From Mycoplasmatota bacterium (lineage in GTDB: Bacteria; Bacillota_I; Bacilli_A; Haloplasmatales; Haloplasmataceae): a stretch of 64,000 bases of DNA. Where the stretch lies: positions 992,001-1,056,000 of the forward strand of contig CP074573.1 in assembly GCA_018394295.1 (NCBI GenBank), given 5' to 3'. Position numbers and translations under genes: made by a program. Below the pieces are notes generated by a model. It made no database searches. It was not told where the DNA came from and saw only the letters and a program-made list of their open reading frames with translations. Of this stretch, positions 7,201 to 17,099 are shown piece after piece (the stretch's first letter is position 1; the number at the start of each line of letters is the position of its first letter).

Positions 7201-9264
7201 TTGCGTATACATGAATTTTCAAAGAAATATAATTTACACAATAAAGATGTTATTAATGCTTTAATTAATAAAGGATTTGAAATTAAAAATCATATGTCAG
7301 TATTGACAGATGAGGGAATTTCATTTTTACAAAAACATTTTGCTAAGGAAATTAAAAGTAATTTGAAAGACACTGAAAATGAATATTGGGAATCAGAATT
7401 TCAAAAAGATAATGTAAGAAGTAAAAAGAAAAAAGGATCAAATCAACATAAAACTAAAACAAATAAGGAAGATAGAATTTCTAATATTCCTGTTGTTCAT
7501 GAAGAAGAAAATAAAAACGTAATATTTTATAATAGTAATATTACTGTCGGGATTGTTGCTGAGCAATTAAACAAAAATGCATCTGTAATTATAAAGGATT
7601 TAATGATGCTAGGTGTTATGGCGACAGTCAACCAAAAATTAGATCGTGATACCGTTGAATTATTAGCAAATGAAGCTGGATATGAATTAAAAGATGAGAT
7701 TGTTACTGATGCAACTGAATTTGAAAAAATTGTTTTTGAAGATGATGAAAAAGACCTAGAAGGTAGACCTCCTGTTGTTACAATCATGGGACATGTTGAC
7801 CATGGGAAAACGACTTTACTTGATGCAATTCGTCATAGTCGTGTGGTAAATACTGAAGCAGGTGGAATTACACAGCATATTGGTGCTTACCAAATTGAAC
7901 AAAATGGAAAAACAATATCATTTATTGATACACCAGGACATGCAGCGTTTACTGAAATGAGAGCACGTGGTGCTCAAGTAACAGATATAACAATTTTAGT
8001 TGTAGCTGCTGATGATGGAGTTAAACCACAAACACGTGAGGCAATCGAACATGCCCGTGCAGCTAAATGTCCGATAATTGTAGCGGTAAATAAGATAGAT
8101 AAACCAAATGCAAATCCTGAAAAAGTTATGCAACAATTATCAGAATTCGATTTACTTCCTGAGGCTTGGGGAGGAGAAACGATTTATTGTCAAATCTCAG
8201 CTTTAAAGGGTGATGGGATTGATGAGTTATTAGAAATGATTAATTTAGTCGCTGAAATGGCTGATTTAAAAGCGAATCCAAAACGTTTAGCATCAGGAAC
8301 AGTTATTGAAGCCAAACTAGATAAAGGTAGAGGACCTGTAGCGACATTACTTGTTCAAAATGGGACCCTACGTACTCAAGACTCATTAGTTGTTGGTAAT
8401 ACTTTTGGTAAGATTCGTGCAATGAATGATGATTTAAATCAACCATTAACTGAAGCTTCACCATCAACACCAGTTGAGATTATTGGATTAAATGAAGTTC
8501 CAAAAGCTGGAGACAATTTTATGGTCTTCAGTGATGAAAAAGAAGCTCGAAAAATATCAGAAGCTCGTACTAAAAAATCAAAAGATGCAGAGTTAATAGG
8601 TACAAAACCAGTTTCTTTAGATGATATATTTGCCCAAATTCAAGAAGGGGAATTAAAAGAATTAAATCTGGTTATCAAAGCAGATGTCCAAGGTAGTTTG
8701 GAAGCTTTATCAGCATCACTTCTTAAATTAGATGTTGAAGGTGTTAAGATTAATATCATCCGTCAAGGGGTTGGTGCCATTACTGAAACTGATGTTAGTT
8801 TAGCAACTGCATCAGGTGCAATCATTATTGGATTTAACGTTCGACCAACAGGAAAAACACGTGAACTAGCAAAAGAAGAAAATGTTGAAATTCGTTTATA
8901 TAATATTATCTATAATGTTATAGAAGAAATTGAAAAAGCAATGAAAGGATTATTAGATCCTGTCTTTGTAGAAAAAGTAACCGGTAATGCTGAGGTTAGA
9001 GAAACCTTTAAAGTGTCTAAAGTAGGTACGATTGCAGGTTGTATGGTTACAAATGGTCAAATTAAAAGAAATAGTGGTGTTCGTTTAATTCGTAATGGTG
9101 TTGTTATTTACGAAGGTAAATTATCAACTTTAAAACGTTTCAAAGATGATGTGAAAGAAGTTAATCAAGGTTATGAATGTGGACTTACGATTGAAAATTA
9201 TAATGATATTAAACTAAATGATGTCATTGAGTGCTATATCATGGAAGAAACAGAAGTAAAATAA
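7201..9264 (+). CDS. infB: Translation initiation factor IF-2
   Basis: IF-2 is the GTPase that brings fMet-tRNA to the 30S subunit. I place the start at TTG 7201 ([21 protein letters not shown]), because the upstream GTG at 7192 lies inside the GAGGTGA ribosome-binding site. The 687-residue protein has a short N-terminal region, an IF2N segment, the G domain from about residue 197 ([37 protein letters not shown]), then domains II-IV with the C-terminal initiator-tRNA-binding barrel ([14 protein letters not shown]). The long charged N-terminus of enterobacterial IF-2 is absent, as in other compact Gram-positive forms. Confidence 0.96.
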   Translation: MRIHEFSKKYNLHNKDVINALINKGFEIKNHMSVLTDEGISFLQKHFAKEIKSNLKDTENEYWESEFQKDNVRSKKKKGSNQHKTKTNKEDRISNIPVVHEEENKNVIFYNSNITVGIVAEQLNKNASVIIKDLMMLGVMATVNQKLDRDTVELLANEAGYELKDEIVTDATEFEKIVFEDDEKDLEGRPPVVTIMGHVDHGKTTLLDAIRHSRVVNTEAGGITQHIGAYQIEQNGKTISFIDTPGHAAFTEMRARGAQVTDITILVVAADDGVKPQTREAIEHARAAKCPIIVAVNKIDKPNANPEKVMQQLSEFDLLPEAWGGETIYCQISALKGDGIDELLEMINLVAEMADLKANPKRLASGTVIEAKLDKGRGPVATLLVQNGTLRTQDSLVVGNTFGKIRAMNDDLNQPLTEASPSTPVEIIGLNEVPKAGDNFMVFSDEKEARKISEARTKKSKDAELIGTKPVSLDDIFAQIQEGELKELNLVIKADVQGSLEALSASLLKLDVEGVKINIIRQGVGAITETDVSLATASGAIIIGFNVRPTGKTRELAKEENVEIRLYNIIYNVIEEIEKAMKGLLDPVFVEKVTGNAEVRETFKVSKVGTIAGCMVTNGQIKRNSGVRLIRNGVVIYEGKLSTLKRFKDDVKEVNQGYECGLTIENYNDIKLNDVIECYIMEETEVK

Positions 9265-9283
9265 TCACTATCGAGGTAATCTT

Positions 9284-9628
9284 ATGGCAAACATAAAAAT
9301 TCAAAAATTAGAAAAACAAATTGAAAGAGAGTTATCACGTATCTTTCTAAATGATGTAAAAGAAGATGTTGGCTTTATTACCATTACAGGTGTTGATTTA
9401 ACTAATGATTTATCATTTGCGAAAATCTATTATTCTGTTTTAGGGAATCAAGAGAAAAGAATTGCTGTTGGTAAAAGGCTTGAAAAAGCAAAAGGGTTTA
9501 TTAGAACAACCCTTGGATCAAAAGTTCAAATGCGTAAAATTCCTGAATTAATATTTACTTATGATGAATCAACTGATTATGGTAATAAAATTGACCAACT
9601 CATTCAAAAAATTAATGAAAAAGAATAA
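9284..9628 (+). CDS. rbfA: Ribosome-binding factor A
   Basis: A 114-residue KH-type factor that matures the 16S rRNA 5' end. Recognised by QKLEKQIERELSRIFLNDVK, FITITGVDLTNDLSFAKIYY and the C-terminal RKIPELIFTYDESTDYGNKID. It follows infB by 19 bases and is the last gene of the operon, closed by a terminator directly after the stop. Confidence 0.94.
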   Translation: MANIKIQKLEKQIERELSRIFLNDVKEDVGFITITGVDLTNDLSFAKIYYSVLGNQEKRIAVGKRLEKAKGFIRTTLGSKVQMRKIPELIFTYDESTDYGNKIDQLIQKINEKE

Positions 9629-9652
9629 AGAGGGACTAACCTCTTTTTCTTT
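9627..9652 (+). terminator. Terminator of the rimP-rbfA operon
   Basis: AAAGAGG-GACTAA-CCTCTTT followed by TTCTTTT, overlapping the rbfA stop codon. Confidence 0.85.
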
Positions 9653-9781
9653 TGCCTTATAATTAGAATATTTTATCATTTACTGGAAAATTATGTATAA
9701 ATGTAAATAATTAGGAAAAATTATAAATGGATATTTATTCCATATTTCTTAACTAAATTTATACGTAAGGGGGAAAGAAAA

Positions 9782-11092
9782 ATGAGAAAAATTTTTTCTT
9801 TACTTGTATTATTTTCCATATTCATTAGTTTTTCAACTTTAAATGAAGTAAAAGCACAAGAGTCATGTACTGCAAAGCTAGTTGTTCATTATCATCGGTA
9901 TAATGATGATTATGATAATTATGAATTATATACTTGGGATTATGATGCAACAGGTGGTAGTAAGACAATAGCACCTTCAAGTACTGATGCATTTGGTGGT
10001 GTATTCGAAATTAACATCTGTAGTGGTGCAAACGATCAAATTGGCGTTATCTTAAAAGAAAAAGATACATGGAATAAAGATGGAGTAGACGCTAATAAGG
10101 ACAATGATATTGACAATAAATTTGTCAATGTATCGGACCTTAGAGGTACCTCAAATACCATGCATGTTTATGTGATGCAAGGTGCTGCTGATGTCTATTA
10201 TCAAGATCCATTAAAAGCAACTTATTTTGGTAAACCAGGATTTGGAAATGTAGTAGTTGTTTATTATAATCCAGGAGGTAATGAAGGCTGGGATGATTTT
10301 TGGACCTGGGGAACTGGAACAGGGGCAAAATCAGATGACATTATCTATGATTATAATTTAGGTCTATCAGGTGGGATAGAACCTAATCTATTTAAAGTTG
10401 GTGTTATTAATATCGCAAATGATGCTGATGATCAAATTGGTTTTATTGCTAGAAAAGATAAATCTTGGGACACTAAAGATGATAATTGGGTAAATGAATT
10501 AGAGGCTGATGAAACAGATGAATTTGGTCATACTTATCAAAAAAGTGGTAACAGATTAATCAATGTAACGGATGTTAAGGGTTCTGGATTTAAGTTTATC
10601 TTTGTTATATATGGTAATAAAACTTTATATGAAGACTTTGATGCTTTTAAAGCAGAAGCTTTTAAATTAGAATTTACACAGGCTGAGTTTAGGTCTACTA
10701 AGGCTTTGAAAGTAACCTTAAATCAAGAAATATCTTATGGTGAAACCGGGCCAGATATCACTAGTTTTCAAATCGAAGACCAAGATGGTAATATTATACC
10801 AATAGATCGGATTACCTTTGATTCGTTAAAGACATCGGATAAAACCTTTAATATTATTATGCAAAATGATATCGAGCAAGGAAAAAATTATAAGGTTACT
10901 TATACCTTCGAACAATTTGGTGTTCAAAAAACAGCCCAAACCCAAGCAACCATTGCTGAAGGTGTATTTGCAGATGACCCTATTGAAGATGTAGTAACTG
11001 ATGTTAATTATATGCCATATCTGATTACTGGTATTGTCTTAGTTGTCGCAATTGGTGCTGGAATTATATTCTTAAACAATCGCAAAAAATAA
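9782..11092 (+). CDS. Surface protein with two pullulanase-associated (PUD) glycan-binding domains
   Basis: A 436-residue exported protein. A signal peptide (residues 1-25, ending VKAQ) is followed by two domains resembling bacterial pullulanase-associated domains (PUD, CBM41-like): TAKLVVHYHRYNDDYDNYELYTWD with later IGVILKEKDTWNKDG, then FGNVVVVYYNPGGNEGWDDFWTW with IGFIARKDKSWDTKDD. These aromatic-rich motifs bind alpha-glucans in pullulanases. An immunoglobulin-like domain follows (about 290-395), then a C-terminal membrane segment and NNRKK anchor. There is no catalytic amylase domain, which PUDs normally accompany, so this looks like a stand-alone starch/glycogen-binding surface protein. 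GGGGGAAAG precedes the start. It is monocistronic, between two terminators. Confidence 0.78.
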   Translation: MRKIFSLLVLFSIFISFSTLNEVKAQESCTAKLVVHYHRYNDDYDNYELYTWDYDATGGSKTIAPSSTDAFGGVFEINICSGANDQIGVILKEKDTWNKDGVDANKDNDIDNKFVNVSDLRGTSNTMHVYVMQGAADVYYQDPLKATYFGKPGFGNVVVVYYNPGGNEGWDDFWTWGTGTGAKSDDIIYDYNLGLSGGIEPNLFKVGVINIANDADDQIGFIARKDKSWDTKDDNWVNELEADETDEFGHTYQKSGNRLINVTDVKGSGFKFIFVIYGNKTLYEDFDAFKAEAFKLEFTQAEFRSTKALKVTLNQEISYGETGPDITSFQIEDQDGNIIPIDRITFDSLKTSDKTFNIIMQNDIEQGKNYKVTYTFEQFGVQKTAQTQATIAEGVFADDPIEDVVTDVNYMPYLITGIVLVVAIGAGIIFLNNRKK

Positions 11093-11160
11093 TTATTAAA
11101 GTTCACTATAGGTGACTTCCATTTTTAGGGACAAATATTTTAAAATTGCTCTAAATCGTA

Positions 11161-11198
11161 TAAAAAACCGATATTATTTGAAAATATCGGTTTTTTGT
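11161..11198. terminator. Bidirectional terminator between convergent genes
   Basis: A long stem, AAAAAACCGATATT / AATATCGGTTTTTT, with A- and T-tracts on opposite sides. It serves the PUD protein gene on the plus strand and the DMP19-like gene on the minus strand. Confidence 0.9.
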
Positions 11199-11257
11199 TT
11201 ACAATTAATATAATTTCTATGTTATTTTTCGGACTCATTTAATAAGCTTAATAATAT

Positions 11258-11854
11258 TTAATCGAATAAATGTATATTTTCTCTTACATATTTGACTAAT
11301 AATTTTCTGATTTCTTCTACATAATTATAATATTTATTTGATAACTCATCAAATTTTTGATCATTTTCATTATTAGGGTATTGAAACAACTGTCTACTTA
11401 TTTGTTTCTCTTTATAGTCATCCTTATTAAGATTATCTTTATTAACGAAGTCTATTGCCTCTTTTGTTATATTATAACCTTCTAAAGCACCAATCTCTTT
11501 TAAACAATCCAATACCTCAAAGGCAAAATAACCACTAGAATTATAAAAATATTGTCCAAACCCACCATTTTCAACTTCATAATTCATTAACTCTACCATA
11601 TAAACACATTTTGTAGGTCTATTAATTTGATTTAAAATTTCTTCTTCATCATGACCTCTACTATTTCCTGTAAGTTCAACAACATAAGAGTATAGTTTAT
11701 CAACTAATTTTTCATCAGGAATCTTGTTAACTGTTTCAGAATTTAACTCCTTAATTCCAGAAGAAAATGTTAATGTAATTAAAACATGTAATATAATAAA
11801 AAAACTAAATATACTGAAAAAAACCAAAAAAATAATTTTCAATAATTTCTTCAT
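11258..11854 (-). CDS. Membrane-anchored DMP19/DUF4375-family protein
   Basis: I start it at ATG 11854, where GGGGG lies about eight bases upstream; a second ATG at 11869 overlaps that site. The 198-residue protein begins with a membrane segment (KKLLKIIFLVFFSIFSFFII), then carries the DMP19/DUF4375 pattern VYMVELMNYEVENGGFGQYF followed by YNSSGYFAFEVLDCLKEIGA. DMP19 of Neisseria is a soluble DNA-mimic protein; the membrane-anchored form here is unlikely to do the same job. Orientation is opposite to its neighbours, so it is probably transcribed alone. Confidence 0.68.
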   Translation of the reverse strand: MKKLLKIIFLVFFSIFSFFIILHVLITLTFSSGIKELNSETVNKIPDEKLVDKLYSYVVELTGNSRGHDEEEILNQINRPTKCVYMVELMNYEVENGGFGQYFYNSSGYFAFEVLDCLKEIGALEGYNITKEAIDFVNKDNLNKDDYKEKQISRQLFQYPNNENDQKFDELSNKYYNYVEEIRKLLVKYVRENIHLFD

Positions 11855-11869
11855 GTAGTAATCCCCCAT

Positions 11870-12203
11870 TTTATTATTTATCTTAAAATAACTTTTAAAG
11901 TAATGTAAACCAAAAAATTATATAATTGTTCATCTACTTTATAAAAAATTCTTATTCTAGAAAACCTTTTGTAATAGTTCAAGGAAGATTATACTATTTT
12001 AATACTGTTTTATTAATTAATAATAATATTTTATCATTATACAAAGAAAAAATATACATATTTCATGTATGATTTTAGTTATTTTATATCGTTGAACTTA
12101 ATTTTTAAGTGTTTAGCCTCTAAAATTGGGAGATCTTAGCTTACTGTGTAAGCTTCTTTAGTTTAAAGGACGTATTATTCGCAATTACAAATCCTTAAAA
12201 AAA
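11870..12203. other. Gene-free gap between divergent genes
   Basis: No ORF of note. It must contain the promoter of the minus-strand DMP19-like gene. A small hairpin AGCTTAC-TGT-GTAAGCT (about 12137-12153) lies in a slightly less AT-rich stretch (12115-12175) and has no T-tract; a small RNA is possible but unsupported. Confidence 0.4.
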
Positions 12204-12212
12204 TGGTATAAT
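12204..12212 (+). promoter_or_regulatory. Extended -10 of uvrC
   Basis: TGGTATAAT, 16 bases before the uvrC start. The same nonamer precedes rph, the rhodanese remnant and the toxin-antitoxin pair. Confidence 0.6.
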
Positions 12213-12228
12213 ATAATCAGGTGATACA

Positions 12229-13989
12229 ATGAATGAGCTTATTATGAATAAATTAAATTTGGTTCCTTTTGAACCCGGTTGTTATTTAATGAAAGATAAG
12301 AATAATACGGTTATATATGTTGGAAAAGCTAAAAAACTACGTAATCGGCTACGTTCCTATTTTACTGGTAGCCATAATGGGAAAACAACCAGGTTAGTTA
12401 ATGAGATTGTTGATTTTGAATATATTTTAACAAATAGTGAAATTGAAGCTTTAATATTAGAAATTAATTTAATAAAACAATACGATCCTAAATATAATAT
12501 CATGTTGAAAGATGATAAGACCTATCCTTATATTCAATTCACAAAGGAAAAACATCCACGATTAATTATAACGAGAAATGTTAAAGAAAATAAAGGTGAT
12601 TTTTTTGGTCCTTATCCTAATGTGACAGCCGCAAAAGAAACAAAAAATTTATTAGATAAATTATATCCTTTAAGAAAATGTCATCCCCTAGCGAAGAAAT
12701 TATGCATATATTATCATATCAAGCAATGTTTAGGACCCTGTGAAAAAACCTATAATTTATCGATATATGATCAATATCGAAGTGAAATTACTAAAATATT
12801 AAAAGGAAATGCACAAGAGATTATTGAAGAATTGACAGTTAAAATGATGGAATATGCTGATAATCTACAATTTGAAAAAGCAAAAGAATATAAGGAGTTA
12901 ATTGATTATCTTCATAAAACCGTTGAAAAACAAAAAATCGTGATGAAAGATTTTATTGACCGGGATATTTTTGGTTATTATTATAAAAATGGTTATTTAA
13001 GTGTTCAAGTATTTTATGTTAGAAATGGTAAAATTATTGAGCGTGATGCCTTTGTTACACCTTATTATGATGAACCTCATGAAGAATGTTTACGTTTTAT
13101 TATTGGGTTTTATAAAAATGGGAATAATCTAAAACCAAAAGAAATTTACATTCCTGACACAATAGATGATGTCTTATTAGAAGAATATCTTAAAGTGAAA
13201 ATCCATGTTCCTAAAAAAGGTGATAAACATAAATTAGTTCAATTAGCCAGTCAAAATGCTTTGGTTACATTAGAGAATAAATTGAAGTTGTTACTTCAGA
13301 ATGAAGAAAAGACAACTGGGGCGTTAAAAAACTTAAGCCAAATATTAAATTTAGAAAAAATATCACGAATCGAAGCATTTGATAATTCTCATATATCAGG
13401 TACAGAAGCTATTTCAGCCATGGTATGCTATATTGATGGGAAGCCTAGTAAAAAGGATTACCGTAAATATAAAATCAAATATGCGCAAAATGGTGATGAT
13501 TACGGATACATGAGAGAAGTTATTTATAGACGATATTTTCGTGTTTTAAAAGATGATTTACCAAAACCTGATTTAATTATTATAGATGGGGGAAAAGGTC
13601 AAGTCAATGTTTGTAAAGAGGTATTAGATGAATTACATCTACCGATTAAAATTATTGGTTTAATTAAGGATGATAAACATAAAACAAGTGATTTATTAGA
13701 TGGGGATACTTTAGAAATAATTCCACTTAATAAACATACTAAAACATTTCAACTTCTAATGAATATTCAAGAAGAAGTTCATCGTTTTGCGATTACTTTT
13801 CATAGAAGTTTAAGAAGTAAAAAAATGACAAAATCATTCTTAGATGATATAGATGGAATCGGACCGAAACGAAAAAAATTATTATTAAACCATTTTGGTT
13901 CAATAAAGAAAATAAAAGAAGCAACGGAAGATGAATTGTTAGAAATTGGAATCCCCAAAAATATCATAGAAAAAATAATAATATCTTAA
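12229..13989 (+). CDS. uvrC: Excinuclease ABC subunit C
   Basis: UvrC makes both incisions in nucleotide excision repair. The 586-residue length is normal. Domains in order: GIY-YIG nuclease at the N-terminus (GCYLMKDKNNTVIYVGKAKKL), UVR/UvrB-binding motif around residues 195-235 (DNLQFEKAKEYKELIDYL), the RNase H-like C-terminal nuclease (EAFDNSHISGTEAISAMV and IIIDGGKGQVNV), and a final helix-hairpin-helix pair (DDIDGIGPKRKKLLLNHFGS). It is preceded by an extended -10 and CAGGTGAT. Confidence 0.96.
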   Translation: MNELIMNKLNLVPFEPGCYLMKDKNNTVIYVGKAKKLRNRLRSYFTGSHNGKTTRLVNEIVDFEYILTNSEIEALILEINLIKQYDPKYNIMLKDDKTYPYIQFTKEKHPRLIITRNVKENKGDFFGPYPNVTAAKETKNLLDKLYPLRKCHPLAKKLCIYYHIKQCLGPCEKTYNLSIYDQYRSEITKILKGNAQEIIEELTVKMMEYADNLQFEKAKEYKELIDYLHKTVEKQKIVMKDFIDRDIFGYYYKNGYLSVQVFYVRNGKIIERDAFVTPYYDEPHEECLRFIIGFYKNGNNLKPKEIYIPDTIDDVLLEEYLKVKIHVPKKGDKHKLVQLASQNALVTLENKLKLLLQNEEKTTGALKNLSQILNLEKISRIEAFDNSHISGTEAISAMVCYIDGKPSKKDYRKYKIKYAQNGDDYGYMREVIYRRYFRVLKDDLPKPDLIIIDGGKGQVNVCKEVLDELHLPIKIIGLIKDDKHKTSDLLDGDTLEIIPLNKHTKTFQLLMNIQEEVHRFAITFHRSLRSKKMTKSFLDDIDGIGPKRKKLLLNHFGSIKKIKEATEDELLEIGIPKNIIEKIIIS

Positions 13990-14077
13990 AAAACACATGA
14001 TAATTATCACTCACAAATAAGACTGAATTTCATATGATAAAGTGAGAATGTAAACCTTCATGTAAGGAGGTAAACTT

Positions 14078-14293
14078 ATGGAGGGGAATAAGCAACAATT
14101 TCTCACTAAACGTGAAAGAGAAATATTCGAATTACTTATCCAGAATAAGACGACTAAAATGATTGCTAGTGAGCTTTTCATTAGTGAAAAAACAGTACGG
14201 AATCACATATCAAATGTTATACAAAAGTTATCTGTTACAAGTCGTACACAGGCAATAGTGGAATTGATTAAAATGGATGAGATTAAATTGTAA
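14078..14293 (+). CDS. GerE-type stand-alone LuxR HTH regulator
   Basis: A 71-residue protein consisting only of a LuxR/GerE helix-turn-helix: LTKREREIFELLIQNKTTKM, IASELFISEKTVRNHISNVI, QKLSVTSRTQAIVELIKM. It has no receiver or sensor domain, like GerE of Bacillus (74 residues), the late mother-cell sporulation regulator. In Bacillus, gerE lies beside the racE-gerM-rph cluster, and here the same cluster follows, which supports orthology. AAGGAGG precedes the ATG. Whether this organism sporulates cannot be told from the window. Confidence 0.8.
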   Translation: MEGNKQQFLTKREREIFELLIQNKTTKMIASELFISEKTVRNHISNVIQKLSVTSRTQAIVELIKMDEIKL

Positions 14294-14317
14294 CCACCTA
14301 AATTAGGTGGTTTTTTC
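14292..14317 (+). terminator. Terminator after the gerE-like gene
   Basis: AACCACCTAA / TTAGGTGGTT with a minimal loop and TTTTTT tail. Confidence 0.88.
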
Positions 14318-14388
14318 ATGTTCACACTTGAATTTATTTCTAAACTAATGTTACAATATAATTTGTATATAACAGAAAGGTGATTACT

Positions 14389-15279
14389 ATGAACCGGGAA
14401 ATAAAAGGACAAATACATAAAGTATCAAAGGACTATAAATTAATTAGTATACAAATTAAAAATAAATTAGAATTTTTTTACTTACAACCTCGATTTGTGA
14501 GAGATTTTAGAAAATATTTATATCGAGGTGTTTTTGTTGTCTTTTCTTGTGATGAAAAGAAATTTAAAATGAAAAGAAGATTGGTTTCTCGGGTAATCGC
14601 ATTTGAAAAAATTCTTGGAAATAGATATCATCGTAAATTTTCTTATTTTGATCAAAAGATATCTAGACAAAATATTTTGGATAAATTAAATCAATATGAC
14701 TATCGTTTATTTCTTGATTTAGAAATGACACTTCAAAGGTCAAAATATGAAAGTGAAGAGATTATTCAAATTGGAGCTATTTTAGTTGATAAGAATGATC
14801 AAGAGGTATGGACATATAATCAGTTTATCAAACCAACTTTAATTAATATTGTATCAAATAGAACGATTAAATTTTTAAATATAGATGAAAATAAAATTTA
14901 TAACGGCATTAATTATCAATCTTTTTATGATACGATTAAAATAATTCTCTTACGTTATAAACCATGTGTTGTTGTTTGGGGAAATAATGACAAGTTTGCG
15001 TTAGAGAAATCATATACTATTAATAAAGTATCTCCAATATTTTTTGATAATGACTTTATAAACATGCAATATGTACTTAAGAAGTATTATAATTTTAATA
15101 ATGAATTAGGGTTATTTAACACAGCGAAAATTTATCAAATTGATTGTGGAGAACAACTTCATGATGCTTATGATGATGCACGCGTAACAAAATTAATATT
15201 CAATAAGTTTTATGACATTGCTTTTAATAGTTTAGATTTTGATTTTAAAAGTGCGATGAAAGAGCATCATTCTAAATAA
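14389..15279 (+). CDS. DEDDh 3'-5' exonuclease-like protein (KapD/Eri1-type)
   Basis: A 296-residue protein; ATG 14389 chosen because AGAAAGGTG lies just upstream. The first ~95 residues are basic and strand-rich, with no family I recognise. The rest is a DEDDh exonuclease fold with the acidic set in order: FLDLEMT (D-x-E, about residue 112), GNNDKFALEK (Asp) and the HDAYDDARVT block (His, then Asp). Such enzymes degrade RNA or DNA 3' ends with two metals. KapD of Bacillus, linked to sporulation, belongs to this group. It lies directly upstream of murI, four bases before that open frame. Confidence 0.72.
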   Translation: MNREIKGQIHKVSKDYKLISIQIKNKLEFFYLQPRFVRDFRKYLYRGVFVVFSCDEKKFKMKRRLVSRVIAFEKILGNRYHRKFSYFDQKISRQNILDKLNQYDYRLFLDLEMTLQRSKYESEEIIQIGAILVDKNDQEVWTYNQFIKPTLINIVSNRTIKFLNIDENKIYNGINYQSFYDTIKIILLRYKPCVVVWGNNDKFALEKSYTINKVSPIFFDNDFINMQYVLKKYYNFNNELGLFNTAKIYQIDCGEQLHDAYDDARVTKLIFNKFYDIAFNSLDFDFKSAMKEHHSK

Positions 15280-15300
15280 AAGTTGAAAGTAGGTGAGTAT

Positions 15301-16062
15301 TTGAAAGAACGAATTGCGATTATAGATTCTGGCATTGGTGGTTTGCCTATTTTTAATCAGTTTATTCGTCATATAACTTGCGTTACTTACTTGGCTGATA
15401 ATAAGTTTTTTCCATATGGAACAAAAGATGATATAGAATTAATCAATATTCTTGATCGAATTATTTTTTATTTTCTTAATCATCGATATCAAAAAGTAGT
15501 ATTAGCTTGTAATACTGCTTCTTATATTTATCATAAATATTTAAAATATAAATATAAGGATTGTGTTGTATCTATCATTGAAGATACCATTGATGATTTA
15601 AATGGTATTAATCATTTATGTAATGTTGGAATAGTAGCCACAAATCATGTTGTCAAAAGTAACATCTATTCAGATTTAATTAAAGAGAAGTATCCGGTTG
15701 AAACGATAACTTTACCAGCAAGTGAGCTTGTAAAGTTATGTGAAGAAAATGATAAAACAGGTATTGAAGATTTTATAAAGAATCATTTTCATGTTTTTAA
15801 AACGAAAAATATTGATGCATTGATTTTAGGATGTACGCATTTTAATCTAATTGAAAAAGAAATTTCCAATTTCTTTAATAATCAAATTCCGATTATTTGT
15901 TCTGGGTATTCTCTTATCAATCAATTCATACAAAATGATTTATGTTTAACATGTGGTAGAAACATGATTTATCTAACAGATTATCAAAAGAAATACATCG
16001 ATAAAATCAAGTTTTTATTTAAAGACTTAAGAAATATTAAAATTCAGGCATTAAATATCTAA
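15301..16062 (+). CDS. murI: Glutamate racemase
   Basis: Makes D-glutamate for peptidoglycan. The start is TTG 15301 with AGGTGAG upstream (an in-frame TTG at 15283 is possible). The two-cysteine racemase pattern is complete: IDSGIGGLPIF, YLADNKFFPYG, CNTASY with the first catalytic Cys, and LGCTHFNLIE with the second Cys and His. At 253 residues it is slightly short but whole. It corresponds to racE at the head of the racE-gerM-rph-rdgB cluster of Bacillus. Confidence 0.92.
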   Translation: MKERIAIIDSGIGGLPIFNQFIRHITCVTYLADNKFFPYGTKDDIELINILDRIIFYFLNHRYQKVVLACNTASYIYHKYLKYKYKDCVVSIIEDTIDDLNGINHLCNVGIVATNHVVKSNIYSDLIKEKYPVETITLPASELVKLCEENDKTGIEDFIKNHFHVFKTKNIDALILGCTHFNLIEKEISNFFNNQIPIICSGYSLINQFIQNDLCLTCGRNMIYLTDYQKKYIDKIKFLFKDLRNIKIQALNI

Positions 16063-16067
16063 ATAGT

Positions 16068-16098
16068 AAGTACACTTTATATGAAGTGTACTTATTTT
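16068..16098 (+). terminator. Terminator after murI
   Basis: AAGTACACTT / AAGTGTACTT perfect 10-bp stem, followed by ATTTTTG. Confidence 0.85.
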
Positions 16099-16114
16099 TG
16101 ATTAGGTGATAAAT

Positions 16115-17041
16115 ATGTTTAATAAATTTTATTTTAAGTTTTTTTTATTTTGTCTTATTTTATTGTTATGTGCATTAATTATTGATTCTAAAAGAAGTGG
16201 TTTAAAACTCCCCGTGTATTTAAAAGAAGAAGTTAAGTTAGAGAATACCTATCAAGATGTAGAGGATTATTTGATCTATGTTTCTGATTTAAATGATATG
16301 ATATTTCCTTTAAATATCATCGCAAAAGAGAAGGATACATTCAAAATTAACTTCTATGATTCAATAATTACTAACACATTAGATAAACAAATTTATATGA
16401 GGTTTTCATTACTAACCAATTATAGTAACTATTTACCGATAGGGATTAAAACATTAATCCCTAAATCATCAAGATTAATGAGTTATCAATTAAATGATGA
16501 GTTATTAACCTTAAATGTATCTAAAGAATTTTTAAATTATAATAGAGAATTTGAAGAAGAAATACTTAAGATATTAACCTATACGTTTACCTCAATCCCA
16601 GGAATTAATGAAATAAGGTTAGTTTGTGATAATGAGGAAGTAAATTTTACAAAATTATATAAAGAGACATTTATAAAAGAAGATTTTATTTTAAATGTGT
16701 TCTTAAATACAGCAAACATAAATAATTCAATACAATATAATATCTATTATTTAACTAATGTTAATAATAGTTATTATTTAGTACCAACGACTATATTTGA
16801 TGTAAGGAATGAATTAACACAACATGAAAATGTGAAAGTATTATTGACTAGGACATTTAATATTCCTTTAATCACTTTTATTGAAGCAAATAATTTGGAG
16901 AAAATCGCAAATACGACAATTTTTCAAGAAAATTTATCATATTATCAATATTATTTAACTTGTTTTGATAATAATATAATAGAAAAGGATTATTCGGTTG
17001 ATATTAAAAATGTTAACTTTTATGAAATAGAATTTAACTAG
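16115..17041 (+). CDS. GerM-like sporulation/germination (GerMN) protein
   Basis: A 308-residue exported protein. It starts at ATG 16115 (TAGGTGAT upstream) with an uncleaved or lipoprotein-less membrane anchor (KFFLFCLILLLCALIID). It then carries two GerMN-type domains; the first shows YLPIGIKTLIPKSSRLMS, then LLTLNVSKEFLNYNREFEEE and ILTYTFTSIPGINEIRLVCD, the classic 'spore germination protein' strand-helix pattern. In Bacillus, gerM lies between racE and rph exactly as here and acts in engulfment and germination. The second domain (240-300) is weaker. Identification rests on motif pattern plus synteny. Confidence 0.7.
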   Translation: MFNKFYFKFFLFCLILLLCALIIDSKRSGLKLPVYLKEEVKLENTYQDVEDYLIYVSDLNDMIFPLNIIAKEKDTFKINFYDSIITNTLDKQIYMRFSLLTNYSNYLPIGIKTLIPKSSRLMSYQLNDELLTLNVSKEFLNYNREFEEEILKILTYTFTSIPGINEIRLVCDNEEVNFTKLYKETFIKEDFILNVFLNTANINNSIQYNIYYLTNVNNSYYLVPTTIFDVRNELTQHENVKVLLTRTFNIPLITFIEANNLEKIANTTIFQENLSYYQYYLTCFDNNIIEKDYSVDIKNVNFYEIEFN

Positions 17042-17058
17042 ATTATTTATTTAAACAA

Positions 17059-17067
17059 TGGTATAAT
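17059..17067 (+). promoter_or_regulatory. Extended -10 of the rph operon
   Basis: TGGTATAAT 32 bases before the rph start. Confidence 0.55.
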
Positions 17068-17099
17068 TTAGGAGAAATATTTAAGTAAGGATGATAAAT

